A stretch of DNA of 64,000 nucleotides, taken from the NCBI GenBank assembly GCA_029784595.1, contig JAJETZ010000001.1:251645-315644 (forward strand), given 5' to 3'. The DNA comes from Wolbachia endosymbiont of Meromenopon meropis. GTDB lineage: Bacteria > Pseudomonadota > Alphaproteobacteria > Rickettsiales > Anaplasmataceae. The notes under the pieces are model-generated. The model was not told the DNA's origin, ran no database searches, and saw only the letters and a list, made by a program, of their open reading frames with translations. Made by a program: the position numbers and the translations under genes. Positions 19,305 to 29,889 of the stretch are shown here, in pieces; positions within the stretch are counted from its first letter, which is position 1; every line of letters starts with the position of its first letter.

Positions 19305-20094
19305 GTCTTAGTAATATTAAGTTGCCAAGATTATACTCTATTATGATAGATTTATCAATAGCTAAATGGAGATAAAACGAAAGAGATAATTTTTAATATA
19401 AAATCTTTTCCATCGAAAAAATATTAATTTAACTAAATATATTCTCAAACTTTCCCAAAATCATGATTTGACTATCACCAACCTTTATCAAAAACTATGT
19501 AAAATTGCATCTTTTTCAATAACGTCATTACATATATCGTTCCTAATAAATATTAATTAGATTAATTATCGCAAGTAAAATACTATTACAGATAATTTCT
19601 TTTTCTGACAAAAAAGTATGCTATATATACTATAAGCAGTACGCTAATTAGAATCATTCTATTTCTTTTCTAGACTATAAAATCAACTTTATTTTGATAA
19701 TTCCTGTTTTTTTGTTGAGATTTTTGTCCAAAAAGTACTGAATGGCTAATAAATTTTTAATTGAAAGTTCAATTTGAAATTACATTCTATATCTTATCAC
19801 AGAATACAAATGCACAATGCTTTATCATAGAAAACAAAGTTATCTCAGAATAAAATATGTGTATTCGTAACTTAAGTAAATCTATATAGATACTACTAAC
19901 TATTACTACATTAACTTTATTACAATTACTCTTATACTATCGTAGTAACGATTACATAAATGATATTTTAACTACTATTAATAGTATTTATGTTTAATAT
20001 GGAAATTAGTTCTCAAGTTTTGAACTTACTAAAAAGTAAACACAATTACATCAATTGATTAGAAAACTTCTCGCCATTATTTTTAATGAGCATT
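19305..20094. other. 0.8-kb AT-rich intergenic region
   Basis: This gap lies between the pgpA-like gene and the PLD-like gene, both on the minus strand. No gene, RNA or clear repeat was seen. The upstream promoter of the pgpA-like/glyQS/uvrC operon should be at its left edge. Confidence 0.4.
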
Positions 20095-20622
20095 TTATGA
20101 TAAATACTGATAAGATTGCAACTTTCGTGCATTCCAGTTTTTTACATATCTCACAATTAGTTCGGGATAATTTTTAATAATCAATAGATTTTCTGTATTA
20201 TCTTTTTGAGCCGCTTTACTAAGATTAAACGATCCAGTAATGACTTTTTGATTATCGATAATTAATATTTTATTATGAGCTATTTTTGGCTTATCATCAA
20301 TCCAAAGTGGTATTCCACTTGCAAACAATTCTTTTATAACGCTATATTTAGAATATAGTTGCGATTTATCTAAAATAATCTTAACATCAACATTGCGCTT
20401 CTTAGCATTAATCAATGCGTTAGCAACAGCCTTAAGAGTAAATGTATATTCTTGAACCAAAATAGATTCTTCAGACTGTTCTATCTCGTCAATTATAAGT
20501 GCAGCACAATCTTCTTCGGGAGAAAAGCAAACTGTAGCTTTTGGGCACGATAGAAATACAGAACCTACATAATAATGTATACAAAGACAGATTGGCAAAA
20601 ACAAGAAATATAAAAGCCTCAC
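20095..20622 (-). CDS. Secreted phospholipase D-family protein (single HKD motif, Nuc-type)
   Basis: A one-domain member of the phospholipase D superfamily, like the Nuc endonuclease and the Rickettsia Pld protein; members cleave phosphodiester bonds in lipids or nucleic acids. With the start used here (175 residues) the active-site signature is His116-x-Lys118-x4-Asp123, followed by Gly130-Ser131 and a downstream Glu in DNTENLLI. One HKD motif means it must act as a dimer. The N terminus has a signal peptide or anchor (about 1-20). I chose the GTG at 20622, which has GAGG seven bases upstream; the TTG at 20628 lies only one base from that site. It has no close neighbours. Whether it acts on lipid or DNA cannot be told from sequence. 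Confidence 0.85.
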   Translation of the reverse strand: MRLLYFLFLPICLCIHYYVGSVFLSCPKATVCFSPEEDCAALIIDEIEQSEESILVQEYTFTLKAVANALINAKKRNVDVKIILDKSQLYSKYSVIKELFASGIPLWIDDKPKIAHNKILIIDNQKVITGSFNLSKAAQKDNTENLLIIKNYPELIVRYVKNWNARKLQSYQYLS

Positions 20623-22792
20623 AAACAAACCTCACCTAAATACATTTGCAATATAAGCAAACATCATGGTTTCATGATTTGTCAATAGATCACAACTAGT
20701 CTATCAATCAATTTTGAATATATAGACATCTTGAAAAATTTCATTCCAAAAATAATATTGGACTTATTCTTGATATAATAAAAACAAAAAGCCACCTTTT
20801 GCACTACTCTGTAATGAGTTTAATAGTCAAAATCCCAGAAGAAATTTTACACTATATAATTAATAAAATTATTTTAATTTTAACTAAATTTAACATTTAA
20901 TTGAATTCTATCTTAATCATAAAAGATTTTCTTTTTACATACGCTATCTTTTACTTAAAAATAAAAACTAAAATATCAAATCATTCAGCATCTTTTAAGA
21001 TCGCTTAATTAATTACATAATACATCAAATAATCATACTTATGAAAAATATTATTGATACTAAAGTAATAAATTTAAATTTTATAAAGTATTCCCTGATC
21101 TAAGCTTTTAACATGCTAATTTACAGCATACTCTAATAAATAAAACATTAAAACTATTGCTATTCAAGTTCTGCTCTATAAATTATGAAGATCTAGCAAT
21201 CGAATTATAAAAAAAAATTTATTGTCAAGCTATAAGAACGACCAATCTCTATATGTTATCTCTCAAAAGGATTTTTTCGCATTATGCATTACAGCGTAAT
21301 TTTTCTATTAAAAAATAGAACATTTAGAGAAATTATCTTTTAATTCATGAAAGTTATTATACAATTTATATATAAAAAAATAAATTTTCTTAAGAAAATT
21401 GCATAATATGTGGAAAATAAAAAAAAATGCTTTTGAATAAAATTTTTTAACCTCACAATACATCCTTAATAGAGAAAACTTTACTTTTCAGTTTTCATTC
21501 TAATCATTTTCAGTTATATTGCTTGAGATAATAATTTAATGCAAATATCTTTATATATATTTAAGAGATAATGACAAAGGCAATTGACAGATTTTTAGCA
21601 TAAAAATTCACTTCTCTCAAAGACTTATAATTAGTCATTAACCTATTTCTATAGCAAGAGTTAATAATGCTAATTAAAACATTGACAAAATTATTTTTTG
21701 ATGAAATAAACATTAAAGACATATTTTTATATCTCCTTTATAAATCTCATTGTAGATAAGCAAGTAACATTTCTTAATTATACCCCGTTTCTACCTTTTA
21801 TACTTTCCCCCCAACGACAGAGCGAATTAAGCAATAGTAACTGATTATTTTTATAATAACCCGAACAATTAACATTCTCTATATACATAGTATTGACATT
21901 AATACTGTTCAAAAATATTTGAACATCAATTTGATAACGAGTCTAAAGTTATTTTAGAAAAATAATTTTTATACAACATATATATTGATATATACATTAA
22001 TAAGTAAAGACTTATTCTAATAGTATAGAGAGACTACTATCGCTATGTAAGCAAGCTGGGGAATACCTTTGTAAACTTGTTCTTCCATTACTCGTTTTTT
22101 ATTATAACTAACAATTTTATCATTGTTTAATCTAGTTATAAAGCAAATCTTTACATATAGCAATGATTTTACTCTTAACGCTTAAATGACCGAAGTATCA
22201 TGTGTGAATATAAAAACTGTAACGAATAAAAACGATTATAACTCAATTAATATCTTTTTTAAATACATATAAGATCGATAATAACGTTATGCAATAGTCC
22301 ATGTGATATCCATTTATCATAATATCTATATTTGTAATCTTACTATTACACTATTATTTTATTTTTCATAATAGGTATTTGACTCACTTGGGAATTAAAA
22401 AGCGAAAGAAATTTAGTTATGATTAGTTAAATATTTGCACTATACCTATCTTTTGAATTTTTGTTGTGTATCAAAATCTTAACTTCAATTGTCTTAAATG
22501 ATTTAATTAAAAAGTTTAATTTCAATATTAAGATAAACGAATGCATATATAAATAACAATATGATTGTTAATAATCTTTTATAAAAGTTTATAAAAAGTA
22601 TAAAGTAAACATAAAAATCAAACATAAAGTTGCAAATATATTAAGCTTTTTTATTTAATTGACAAATTTAAAAATAAATAACAGCTCCTATATTAGGAAT
22701 TTAAACTTTATAAAGGTTGTATTAAATAATTTTTATTTATTGTAACTTGAGCAGTTGTTGTCAATAACAAGTACATTTATTGCCTTTAATTA
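20623..22792. other. 2.1-kb AT-rich intergenic region
   Basis: This gap lies between asmA and the PLD-like gene. It contains one SD-preceded small frame (21561-21722), listed separately. It also has a near-perfect inverted repeat GTTCAAA...TTTGAAC (21907-21924) and a locally G-rich stretch on the minus strand near 21805-21825 that matches no RNA I know. Nothing else was recognised. Confidence 0.4.
21561..21722 (-). CDS. Possible small protein, 53 residues, unknown
   Basis: An ATG at 21722 is preceded by AAAGGAG with 10 bases between GGAG and the ATG, and opens a frame of 53 codons ending in TAA. The predicted peptide has two weakly hydrophobic stretches (about 10-22 and 43-53) and a basic middle. 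I recognise no family. Frames of this length arise by chance in DNA this AT-rich, so only the Shine-Dalgarno match supports it. Confidence 0.2.
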   Translation of the reverse strand: MSLMFISSKNNFVNVLISIINSCYRNRLMTNYKSLREVNFYAKNLSIAFVIIS

Positions 22793-25339
22793 TCATTGGT
22801 AATTATTTAGAGTATAAAATATTTGATCTTCATCAAAACTCATTTTGGGACGCCAAATAGGACCATCCAAATGCATATCTATATAAATAGCATTATTATT
22901 ACCCGGAAGAATGAAAAAAAATCTAAATAATGAAATTAAAGTAAAGTTAGATAGGGTCAGATTAGAAGAAATAGAACCTGAAGCTTGATTAATTCTAAAT
23001 TGTAAACTAGTAGAACATATACCATTTTTGATACTTGCTTTCCCGCTAATATTTTCAAAAGATGTATTACCATTGTATATACCGACATTAGTAAGTGCAG
23101 AAATCTCAGATTTATTTTTACTGCTTACTAAATTATTGATGAATGAATTGAAATCTACATTAGTAAATTCTATTCTTTGTGTTTGCAATCTAATCTCTCC
23201 TAACAAATTACTAGCCCAATCGTTAAAACTTTTTCCCTGAGCTTTAATTGATCCATCAAAATTTATTTGACCATTTATACTGTCAACTCCTATGATTTTA
23301 CTAATTTCTTTAACATCTAAATTTACTATGAGAAACTTTATATATATTAAATTTGGTCTTAAATAACCTTGAAAAGATATTTGTCCATGTCCTAGTGTAT
23401 AATCTACTTTTTTAACTGTAATTATGTTATTTATCATGACTACATTCAAATTAAAATTTTTCAAAATGTTCTGTTCATGTTTAAACTCTACAAAATTAAT
23501 CTGTATATTCGCATCAAAATCTTTTTCATTATCTAAAAAATCTAACTGTTTTGTTGACCATTGAATTTGATTTATTTTGCTACTCGAATCTCTTTTTATT
23601 TCTATAAAATTGGATAATTTCAAAATTCTATCATTAAATTTATTACCTATAAATTTTATATCCAATAAAGGCTTTATATAATTTTTATCCATTAATATTT
23701 TAATATCACCAGTAACATTAAAATCCTCCCCGGATAACCTTATTTTATCTACAACCAGTTTATCTTTTTGAGTTTTTACCAAAAAACCCAAATATTTAAT
23801 ATTTATATCATTTAATATAAAATCATTAATACTAGTTTCTATATTAATGTCATACTTTAAATTTTTTAACCATCTCATTTTAGAGAAATTACTGAGCAAT
23901 GAATAACTATATTCGTCTAAATTAAAATTATGTAAAATTAATTTACTACTAATTACATTATGTTTTTTTGTGTAATTTATTCTAATTGATCCATACATAA
24001 ATTCTTTATCGTTTAACAACTTAATGTCTGAAATATCCAGCATTCTTGGAGAAATATGCAATTTAGAACTTATTGTAAATTGATTTTTTACATTTTTTTT
24101 AATCCTAATATGAGGAAAAAAATATAGAATAAACGATTTAAAATCGTCTCCTTTTACTAAAAAATCACCATTAAATTCAGATAATGTGCTGTTATTTGAA
24201 ACTTTTCCAGATAAGCGAAATACAACATTCGTCTCAGAAAGTTGAAGTAGTGTATCAACTTTTATTTCTTCATTAGCGAATTCTAAAGTAGCATGAAATT
24301 TATCTAATTTTCTATTTTGATATTCGATATTTGAAACTTCTACACTACCAAAATCTGAACTCAAGTTTTTTTGCGTAACACGCCCAAAATACTCCAAAAA
24401 ATCACCTATTTCTGCTGTTTTCTTCGAGTCATTTTGTGTTAAATTCAAATTAACTTTGCTAAAATTAATATTTATATTAGCGTAATTGTTCTTTATATCA
24501 TATTTTATGATACCACAAGCTTGTAGTCTTTTAGAGTTAATTGTCAAATTATTCGCTACAAATCTATTTGCATCTAGATTAATATTAGATAATATCTCAA
24601 TATTTTCGCTAGGAATAAGATAAGTAAAAAAATTAAGATTTATAATCTTAGCTAGATCATTTACTAAATTAGAACCGTTGCTGATGACCAATCGCATATT
24701 ACCTTCTAATTCTTCGTTATTTCTTTTACCTTTAAATAGTAACTTTATTAGGCTTGACTCTAAATTGATCTGTATATTCTTTTTTGAAATATCAACTTTG
24801 CCTAAAAAGTTATAACCATTATCACCTACTCTCACTTCACCAGTAAATTTACCATTTTTCTTGATAAAAATCTCTTTTATGCTAACAATATTAGCATATC
24901 CAACAGAATTATTATTCAAATTTACCTGACTCTCCTTTATTAGGAGATCAATTTTACCAACTTGCTCGTTTGCAACATTAATAAGATTTTTTTTGCTGCT
25001 TTTCATACCGAATAATGTAATTAACTTTGGCTGTAGAGTGAACGAGAATAAGGATAAGAAAAGTGACGCCCTTACTTCAATTTTATCAACGCTAATCAAA
25101 TCGTGTAATCCTTTCTCTGCATTGTTATTAAACTGAATATATAAGTTATAAACAGTAAGTTTTGGAGCAATTAGTGAAACTTTGACTTTCCCTCCAATGC
25201 GCACTTTAGCATTGTAAGTATTTTCTAATTTTTGCACAATGCGCCCTTTACAATCATTCCAGTCCTTGGAAATTACAAAAACATGAAAAAAAAACAACGC
25301 CAAGAGGATGAATAATATCGTGTATATAAAAAATCTCAT
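22793..25339 (-). CDS. AsmA-family envelope protein
   Basis: A large AsmA-like protein, a family tied to lipid transport and outer-membrane assembly (TamB/AsmA/VPS13-like repeating beta groove). It has one N-terminal membrane anchor (about residues 3-25, RFFIYTILFILLALFFF) followed by more than 800 residues of periplasmic beta-rich sequence. An AsmA N-terminal domain (about 25-140) and an AsmA C-terminal-like segment (about 690-800, with GQINFDGSIKAQGKSFNDW) can be made out. I chose the ATG at 25339, which overlaps the murJ stop as ATGA, instead of a GTG 12 bases upstream. It is cotranscribed with murJ. The exact substrate is unknown. Confidence 0.8.
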   Translation of the reverse strand: MRFFIYTILFILLALFFFHVFVISKDWNDCKGRIVQKLENTYNAKVRIGGKVKVSLIAPKLTVYNLYIQFNNNAEKGLHDLISVDKIEVRASLFLSLFSFTLQPKLITLFGMKSSKKNLINVANEQVGKIDLLIKESQVNLNNNSVGYANIVSIKEIFIKKNGKFTGEVRVGDNGYNFLGKVDISKKNIQINLESSLIKLLFKGKRNNEELEGNMRLVISNGSNLVNDLAKIINLNFFTYLIPSENIEILSNINLDANRFVANNLTINSKRLQACGIIKYDIKNNYANININFSKVNLNLTQNDSKKTAEIGDFLEYFGRVTQKNLSSDFGSVEVSNIEYQNRKLDKFHATLEFANEEIKVDTLLQLSETNVVFRLSGKVSNNSTLSEFNGDFLVKGDDFKSFILYFFPHIRIKKNVKNQFTISSKLHISPRMLDISDIKLLNDKEFMYGSIRINYTKKHNVISSKLILHNFNLDEYSYSLLSNFSKMRWLKNLKYDINIETSINDFILNDINIKYLGFLVKTQKDKLVVDKIRLSGEDFNVTGDIKILMDKNYIKPLLDIKFIGNKFNDRILKLSNFIEIKRDSSSKINQIQWSTKQLDFLDNEKDFDANIQINFVEFKHEQNILKNFNLNVVMINNIITVKKVDYTLGHGQISFQGYLRPNLIYIKFLIVNLDVKEISKIIGVDSINGQINFDGSIKAQGKSFNDWASNLLGEIRLQTQRIEFTNVDFNSFINNLVSSKNKSEISALTNVGIYNGNTSFENISGKASIKNGICSTSLQFRINQASGSISSNLTLSNFTLISLFRFFFILPGNNNAIYIDMHLDGPIWRPKMSFDEDQIFYTLNNYQ

Positions 25340-26838
25340 ACCTTTATACACTTGTAATTACCCATAAATGTTAGATAAAGCATACTAAAATATATAATTA
25401 TACTTAAAAGTATTAGTGCTGCTAAATGAATTATACGATCAAATGCTGTATCAAAAAATAGCACCGGTAATAAAGAACTGCAAAAATAAAGAAATGTTGA
25501 CATAATTAATGTTGAGATAAGAACTTTTACGATGTGTAATAGTAACACTTGACTGATCTTATACATTTTATTTATTATAAGATAATTAATGAGCAAAATA
25601 GAATTTATCCAAGTGGAAATAGAAGTAGAAATAGCAATACCTATATGCTGAAATTTGTGCATCAACAAGATGTTTAACATTGCATTAGCTCCAAGGCTCA
25701 CTAGCGAAAATATAGTTGGCATTTTAAAATTACCATTAGCAAAAAATGTAGGTAATAATGCTTTATTTAAAATATATGCAGGTAATGAAAAAGAAAGCGC
25801 TATCAATACAGGAGAAATTTGTTGTACTGTGCAATAATCAAACTTACCATAAGAAAAAAGTGTAAGTAAAATTTTATCAGGAATGATAACAAAAGCAGCA
25901 ATTATTGGCATAATTAATATTAATCCTAGAATAAAAGCTTCACTCTGTATCTTAATTACAGTTTTAATATCATTAATTTGCTTTGAGATTAAAGGAAGAA
26001 GTACTGTACCAATTGCAGTACCAATTACCCCTTGTGGCAATTGATTCAATCTATCAGCATAATATATATAAAATACTGCGTTTGGTACAAGACTAGCCAT
26101 AATTGTATCAATTAATATTCTTATCTGAGTTATACAATTGTTAATAATTACTGGTATTGCATACTTAAAAAATAACTTTGTATCATTGTTTAATTCAAAT
26201 TTAATAGAGAAAGCAGCTTTTAATTTATATGCACTGAACAGCATTAATAATAGTTGAAAAATACCACCAACTAAAAAAGCTGTAGAAAGATTGTAAACAG
26301 GGGTTTTTACATAAGGCATAAATAAACTGATAATCAAAAAAAGATTTAAAATAACTGGCGCAATTGCCGTTGAAGTAAAATGATGCTGTTTTACTTGCAA
26401 CATTCCACCTATGAGCGATGATATCGAAATAAAAATTATATAAGGCATCATTATTCTTGATAAACTAATAGTTAGAACAGATTCACTTTGATTAAATCTA
26501 GGAGCAAGTATTTTTATCATAAAAGGATAAAGAATATACGTGATAAGACAAAGAACCAAAGAGATAATAAAAGTAAAAGATATTGCGCTACTTGCAAAGC
26601 TAAATGCTTTTCTAGCATTATTGCATAATTCTGCTGAATATAGCGATATAAAAGAGACAGTGAATCCACCACTTTCTGCAAAAAAAGCTCGAAATAGATT
26701 AACAAAACGAAATGAAAAAAAAAATACATCTGCAGAAGGAGTTGCGCCAATAATTATTGCAATTAATATATCTCTTGCCAATCCAGAGATTCTGGAAATA
26801 ACCGTAAAAAAACTAAATGTAAAAATACTTCTAAACAT
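25336..26838 (-). CDS. murJ: Lipid II flippase MurJ (MviN)
   Basis: Polytopic membrane protein that flips the peptidoglycan precursor lipid II across the inner membrane. The 500 residues contain about fourteen hydrophobic segments. The family N terminus is clear: TVISRISGLARDILIA, then DVFFFSFRFVNLFRAFFAESGGFTVSFISLY. The segment RLNQLPQGVIGTAIGTVLLPLIS in the middle is diagnostic. It overlaps asmA by 4 bases and is divergent from the Ulp1-like gene. With glmU and murG it indicates that at least part of the peptidoglycan pathway is kept. Confidence 0.95.
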   Translation of the reverse strand: MFRSIFTFSFFTVISRISGLARDILIAIIIGATPSADVFFFSFRFVNLFRAFFAESGGFTVSFISLYSAELCNNARKAFSFASSAISFTFIISLVLCLITYILYPFMIKILAPRFNQSESVLTISLSRIMMPYIIFISISSLIGGMLQVKQHHFTSTAIAPVILNLFLIISLFMPYVKTPVYNLSTAFLVGGIFQLLLMLFSAYKLKAAFSIKFELNNDTKLFFKYAIPVIINNCITQIRILIDTIMASLVPNAVFYIYYADRLNQLPQGVIGTAIGTVLLPLISKQINDIKTVIKIQSEAFILGLILIMPIIAAFVIIPDKILLTLFSYGKFDYCTVQQISPVLIALSFSLPAYILNKALLPTFFANGNFKMPTIFSLVSLGANAMLNILLMHKFQHIGIAISTSISTWINSILLINYLIINKMYKISQVLLLHIVKVLISTLIMSTFLYFCSSLLPVLFFDTAFDRIIHLAALILLSIIIYFSMLYLTFMGNYKCIKV

Positions 26839-26986
26839 TTTTATTTACCACTTATTTTGGATTATAAATTTGTGCCAATATACACTTTCTCTATAAATAT
26901 CACAAACTAGCTTTGATAAGTCACAAAATCTACCTTTATCACTTACACTAATTATTTTCATTATAGTAACGAAATTAACATCATTA

Positions 26987-27014
26987 TTGACTTTATTTCT
27001 AAATTTAATAGAAT
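26987..27014 (+). promoter_or_regulatory. Candidate promoter of the Ulp1-like gene
   Basis: TTGACT (26987-26992) and TAGAAT (27009-27014) each match five of six consensus bases with a 16-base spacer. Transcription would begin near 27021, about 20 bases before the ATG at 27043. No Shine-Dalgarno sequence is seen in that short leader. Confidence 0.4.
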
Positions 27015-27042
27015 TTGATTCCGACTATTTTTACAAAAAAAT

Positions 27043-28290
27043 ATGCTCCATCACAAACGGAAGAAGATTTTTCTTGTCAGATTAAAAGCCGCTAAAAGCT
27101 TAGCTATTTACGTTTTTAATTTATATCTAGTTTCTACTATATTTAGAGTTAATTGTTTATGGTTAACAATGATAGAGTCCGTTCTATTGACATTACTGCT
27201 TGCTATATTCATAACTCATCATCCTATGGTTTGGATTTTGCTAATATTGGCCTTTGCAGCAGCATCTAAATTGGTCATTGAATTTTTATTTCACTCATTC
27301 AAATCTTACATTAGTGAGAAAAAAAAAGTAGATAGAAGAAATACCATCTTTTGTAGCGAACTCACTTTCTCAGAAAACAAAATTAGTCGTACAAATGATG
27401 ATGATTCTTTCATTAATGAATTTAATGAAAATTTACAAACTATTGTGCATCAGACAAACAGAAAAAACTACTCTTACTGGCTACAGTATCATGATATTGC
27501 TCATATTGCAAGGATTAAATACGGATATTCAGAAAACTCTGCAAGCGATGTATTTTTCTGCATTCCTAGCAATTTAGAAACTTTGAATAAAAGACTAATA
27601 GAATACAAAAATATTGTAAAGCAAAAAAATCAAGAAATAACGTTTACTTCAATAATTAGCTTGGAAAAACTTCACTGGACTACATTAGTAGTTGCCTATA
27701 ATTTAAGTAGTAAGCAATTTAGGGCTTATTATTGTGACTCTTTTGGTACTGATTTACCAAACTCTGCTAATCAATTTAGGAATATAAAATGTGCAAATAA
27801 AATTAAGGAATTGATTTACTCTCTCAATAAACAGTTTCCTGAATTAAATGAGCACAAAAAAAAAGAAATAGAACAAGATCTACAAAGAGTAGCGCAAGCA
27901 TATATGGATAAAAAAAACGAATTAGTTAATATTCCAATCAATACTGATGGTATAATGAGTGCGTTGACAATAACTCTAGGAATAGTAGGTGATAATATAA
28001 GAAGTTCTAGAGCTAAACAACAAAATGATTATTGTAATTGTGGTCTGTTCGCATTAGAAAATGCTAACAAAATTACACAAATGCTCAGTAAAGGCAAATC
28101 ATTTGATGAAATTAGTAAAGAGCTATCAGAATATAAATTTGATCTGCAAGAGAAAAGAAAGGAATTTGCGCAAACTATTATAGGTGATAAAAAATGGAAA
28201 GAAGATCTAGAAAACGGTCTTTTATGTGATCTTTTACCGAAACTGGAAACATGTTTTATTTCAAAAGTAAATAATGTACGGCATTTTTAA
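27043..28290 (+). CDS. Membrane-anchored Ulp1/C48-family cysteine protease
   Basis: Predicted protease of the eukaryotic Ulp1/SENP class, which removes SUMO, ubiquitin or NEDD8 from target proteins. The 415-residue protein has two strong hydrophobic segments near the N terminus (about 42-58 and 61-82) and a polar linker. The catalytic domain spans about 145-345. The triad and oxyanion residues are all present with family spacing: His211-Trp212 (LEKLHWTTLVV), Asp232 (YYCDSFG), Gln327 and Cys333 in QQNDYCNCG. The usual Asp before the nucleophile is Asn332. An insert of about 60 residues rich in Lys and Glu lies between the Asp and the Cys. Such proteases have no bacterial substrates, so a secreted host-directed role is inferred. 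It stands alone, divergent from murJ. Confidence 0.85.
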   Translation: MLHHKRKKIFLVRLKAAKSLAIYVFNLYLVSTIFRVNCLWLTMIESVLLTLLLAIFITHHPMVWILLILAFAAASKLVIEFLFHSFKSYISEKKKVDRRNTIFCSELTFSENKISRTNDDDSFINEFNENLQTIVHQTNRKNYSYWLQYHDIAHIARIKYGYSENSASDVFFCIPSNLETLNKRLIEYKNIVKQKNQEITFTSIISLEKLHWTTLVVAYNLSSKQFRAYYCDSFGTDLPNSANQFRNIKCANKIKELIYSLNKQFPELNEHKKKEIEQDLQRVAQAYMDKKNELVNIPINTDGIMSALTITLGIVGDNIRSSRAKQQNDYCNCGLFALENANKITQMLSKGKSFDEISKELSEYKFDLQEKRKEFAQTIIGDKKWKEDLENGLLCDLLPKLETCFISKVNNVRHF

Positions 28291-28298
28291 AATGCTGT
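28278..28298 (+). terminator. Hairpin across the stop codon of the Ulp1-like gene
   Basis: ACGGCATTTT and AAAATGCTGT form a stem with one G-T pair around the TAA stop codon (28288-28290). The T-run afterwards is poor, so it may stabilise the 3' end more than terminate. Confidence 0.3.
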
Positions 28299-29889
28299 AT
28301 AAATAGTATTTTAAATCTAAAAATGCTAATATTGCACACACATACATACAAATAGAAAAATTTTCGCGATTTTTAATCCATGCATTACCGAAAAAGATAC
28401 TTTATAATCAATTTTCACTGAATAACGCCTAAACAATTGGCTCTTAGAGATGTTGTAAAAAATGATGCAAGTTTTTTTAAACTTCTTAAAAAGCATTTAA
28501 AAATAGAGCTTTGAATTACAAATTCGCCAAAGAAAAGGGGTTATTTAACGAAAAGCAAAAAAAATTGAAATAATTTTTCATAAAAATATATATTGGCATC
28601 GTCATACACTTAGCATGCTACGTATAGCATTACGCTAGAAAGCATGCAAAATTAAGAGAAAATATGAATATAAATATTTCAAAATAAACCTTATTCTATA
28701 TAATCAAAAAATGCCATAATAAATAATCCATACAAAACGGCAGCTGATGGCTATATAAAATATAATTTCTCCTTGTTAAAAAGCATAAAAACGAAAAGAG
28801 AAAATTGAAAATTTTAGAGTCTCTCAGATATAACTATCTTTAGCAGCTAAAATTTAGTAAAATTTCCGTTGAAAAATAAAATGAATGAAAACGAGAAATA
28901 AAATGTTCCTCATTATTGAAGTAAATAAAGCGAACTTGTACTACAAATACACACAGATAATATATAATGTTTATTATTATTTAATATAAAGATCAAGAAA
29001 ATTAGAAATTTCCCAAAAGTATCACATCACAGTAAATAAAAATTTAAATCAAAATAAATGATACTATTAAAAGTAGAGTTGATTTTTCAAAGTTGGTTCA
29101 AGCAAAATCTCTGAATAAATGAAGTAGTCACTCCTCATATATATAATGAATTCTGATTAATCAATCAATTATTCATAGCCTCATTAATCAATGATAAAAC
29201 CTCTCCACAAGTTAAATAACCTAATAAAAGTCGTCAAATATCTTACTTAAGCAAAAATATAGAGATGCTTTAAGGCATCATAAGAATGATGAGCAAATAA
29301 AGGTAATTTTATTAAAAGAAAATATAATTTTTATATTAAAGAATATTTTTAGAATAATATTTCCCACATTGAGCTTTAGAGTAATTTTAAAATCGTGCCA
29401 TTTATGAAAATTTTTTTAAAAATTAAATTTTATTAAATTTTCTTCATATAAAACAGATAATCGAACTAATTTTTATATTACAAAACTTAAACCTTTAAAT
29501 AAAATTTAAATTTAGAGATAGAAAAAAAATAAAGCATTAATTAACTCAATGAACAGAAGACATAAGATTATTCAATAAAACTAAAGAAAAACAAATAGAC
29601 CTAATAATTTGTAAATTATTTGCAATTTTAATGAAAGATTTGATTTAAAATATCCTTTTCTCTTACGTAATGTAAGAATTAAAACCTTTGCTATAGAATA
29701 AACAACTTTATCAAAGCAACACTTTGATTACTCATATGTAAAAAAAAAAGTAAGAAAACATCACACATTCTATTTTTTGCACTGCGTTTTTATATTAATA
29801 TCAAAATTAAGATTTTAAAAATTAGTTTTGGATTAACATCCTAAAATCTCATTTCTAATAAATAGACTTGTAAAATCTATTAAGTAGCA
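28299..29889. other. 1.6-kb AT-rich intergenic region
   Basis: This is a convergent gap between the Ulp1-like gene and nuoF. One strong two-tier hairpin (28613-28647) is listed separately and a small one lies near 29268-29283. No gene or remnant was recognised. Confidence 0.4.
28613..28647. repeat. Two-tier inverted repeat
   Basis: GCATGCT (28613-28619) pairs with AGCATGC (28641-28647). Inside the 21-base loop, TAGC (28625-28628) pairs with GCTA (28634-28637). The arms are GC-rich against the surroundings. No T-run follows on either strand, so it is not an ordinary terminator. It could be an operator or a folded RNA element. Confidence 0.4.

Noticed and set aside
21795..21830. G-rich minus-strand stretch considered as part of RNase P RNA, tmRNA or SRP RNA
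   Set aside because: It lacks the conserved core sequences of all three (for example the RNase P GAGGAAAGTCC block and the SRP GGAAGGAAGCAGC loop).
21893..21922. TTGACA with a downstream TATTTG and the inverted repeat GTTCAAA/TTTGAAC
   Set aside because: The -10 is poor and no gene follows. It probably reflects AT-rich background.
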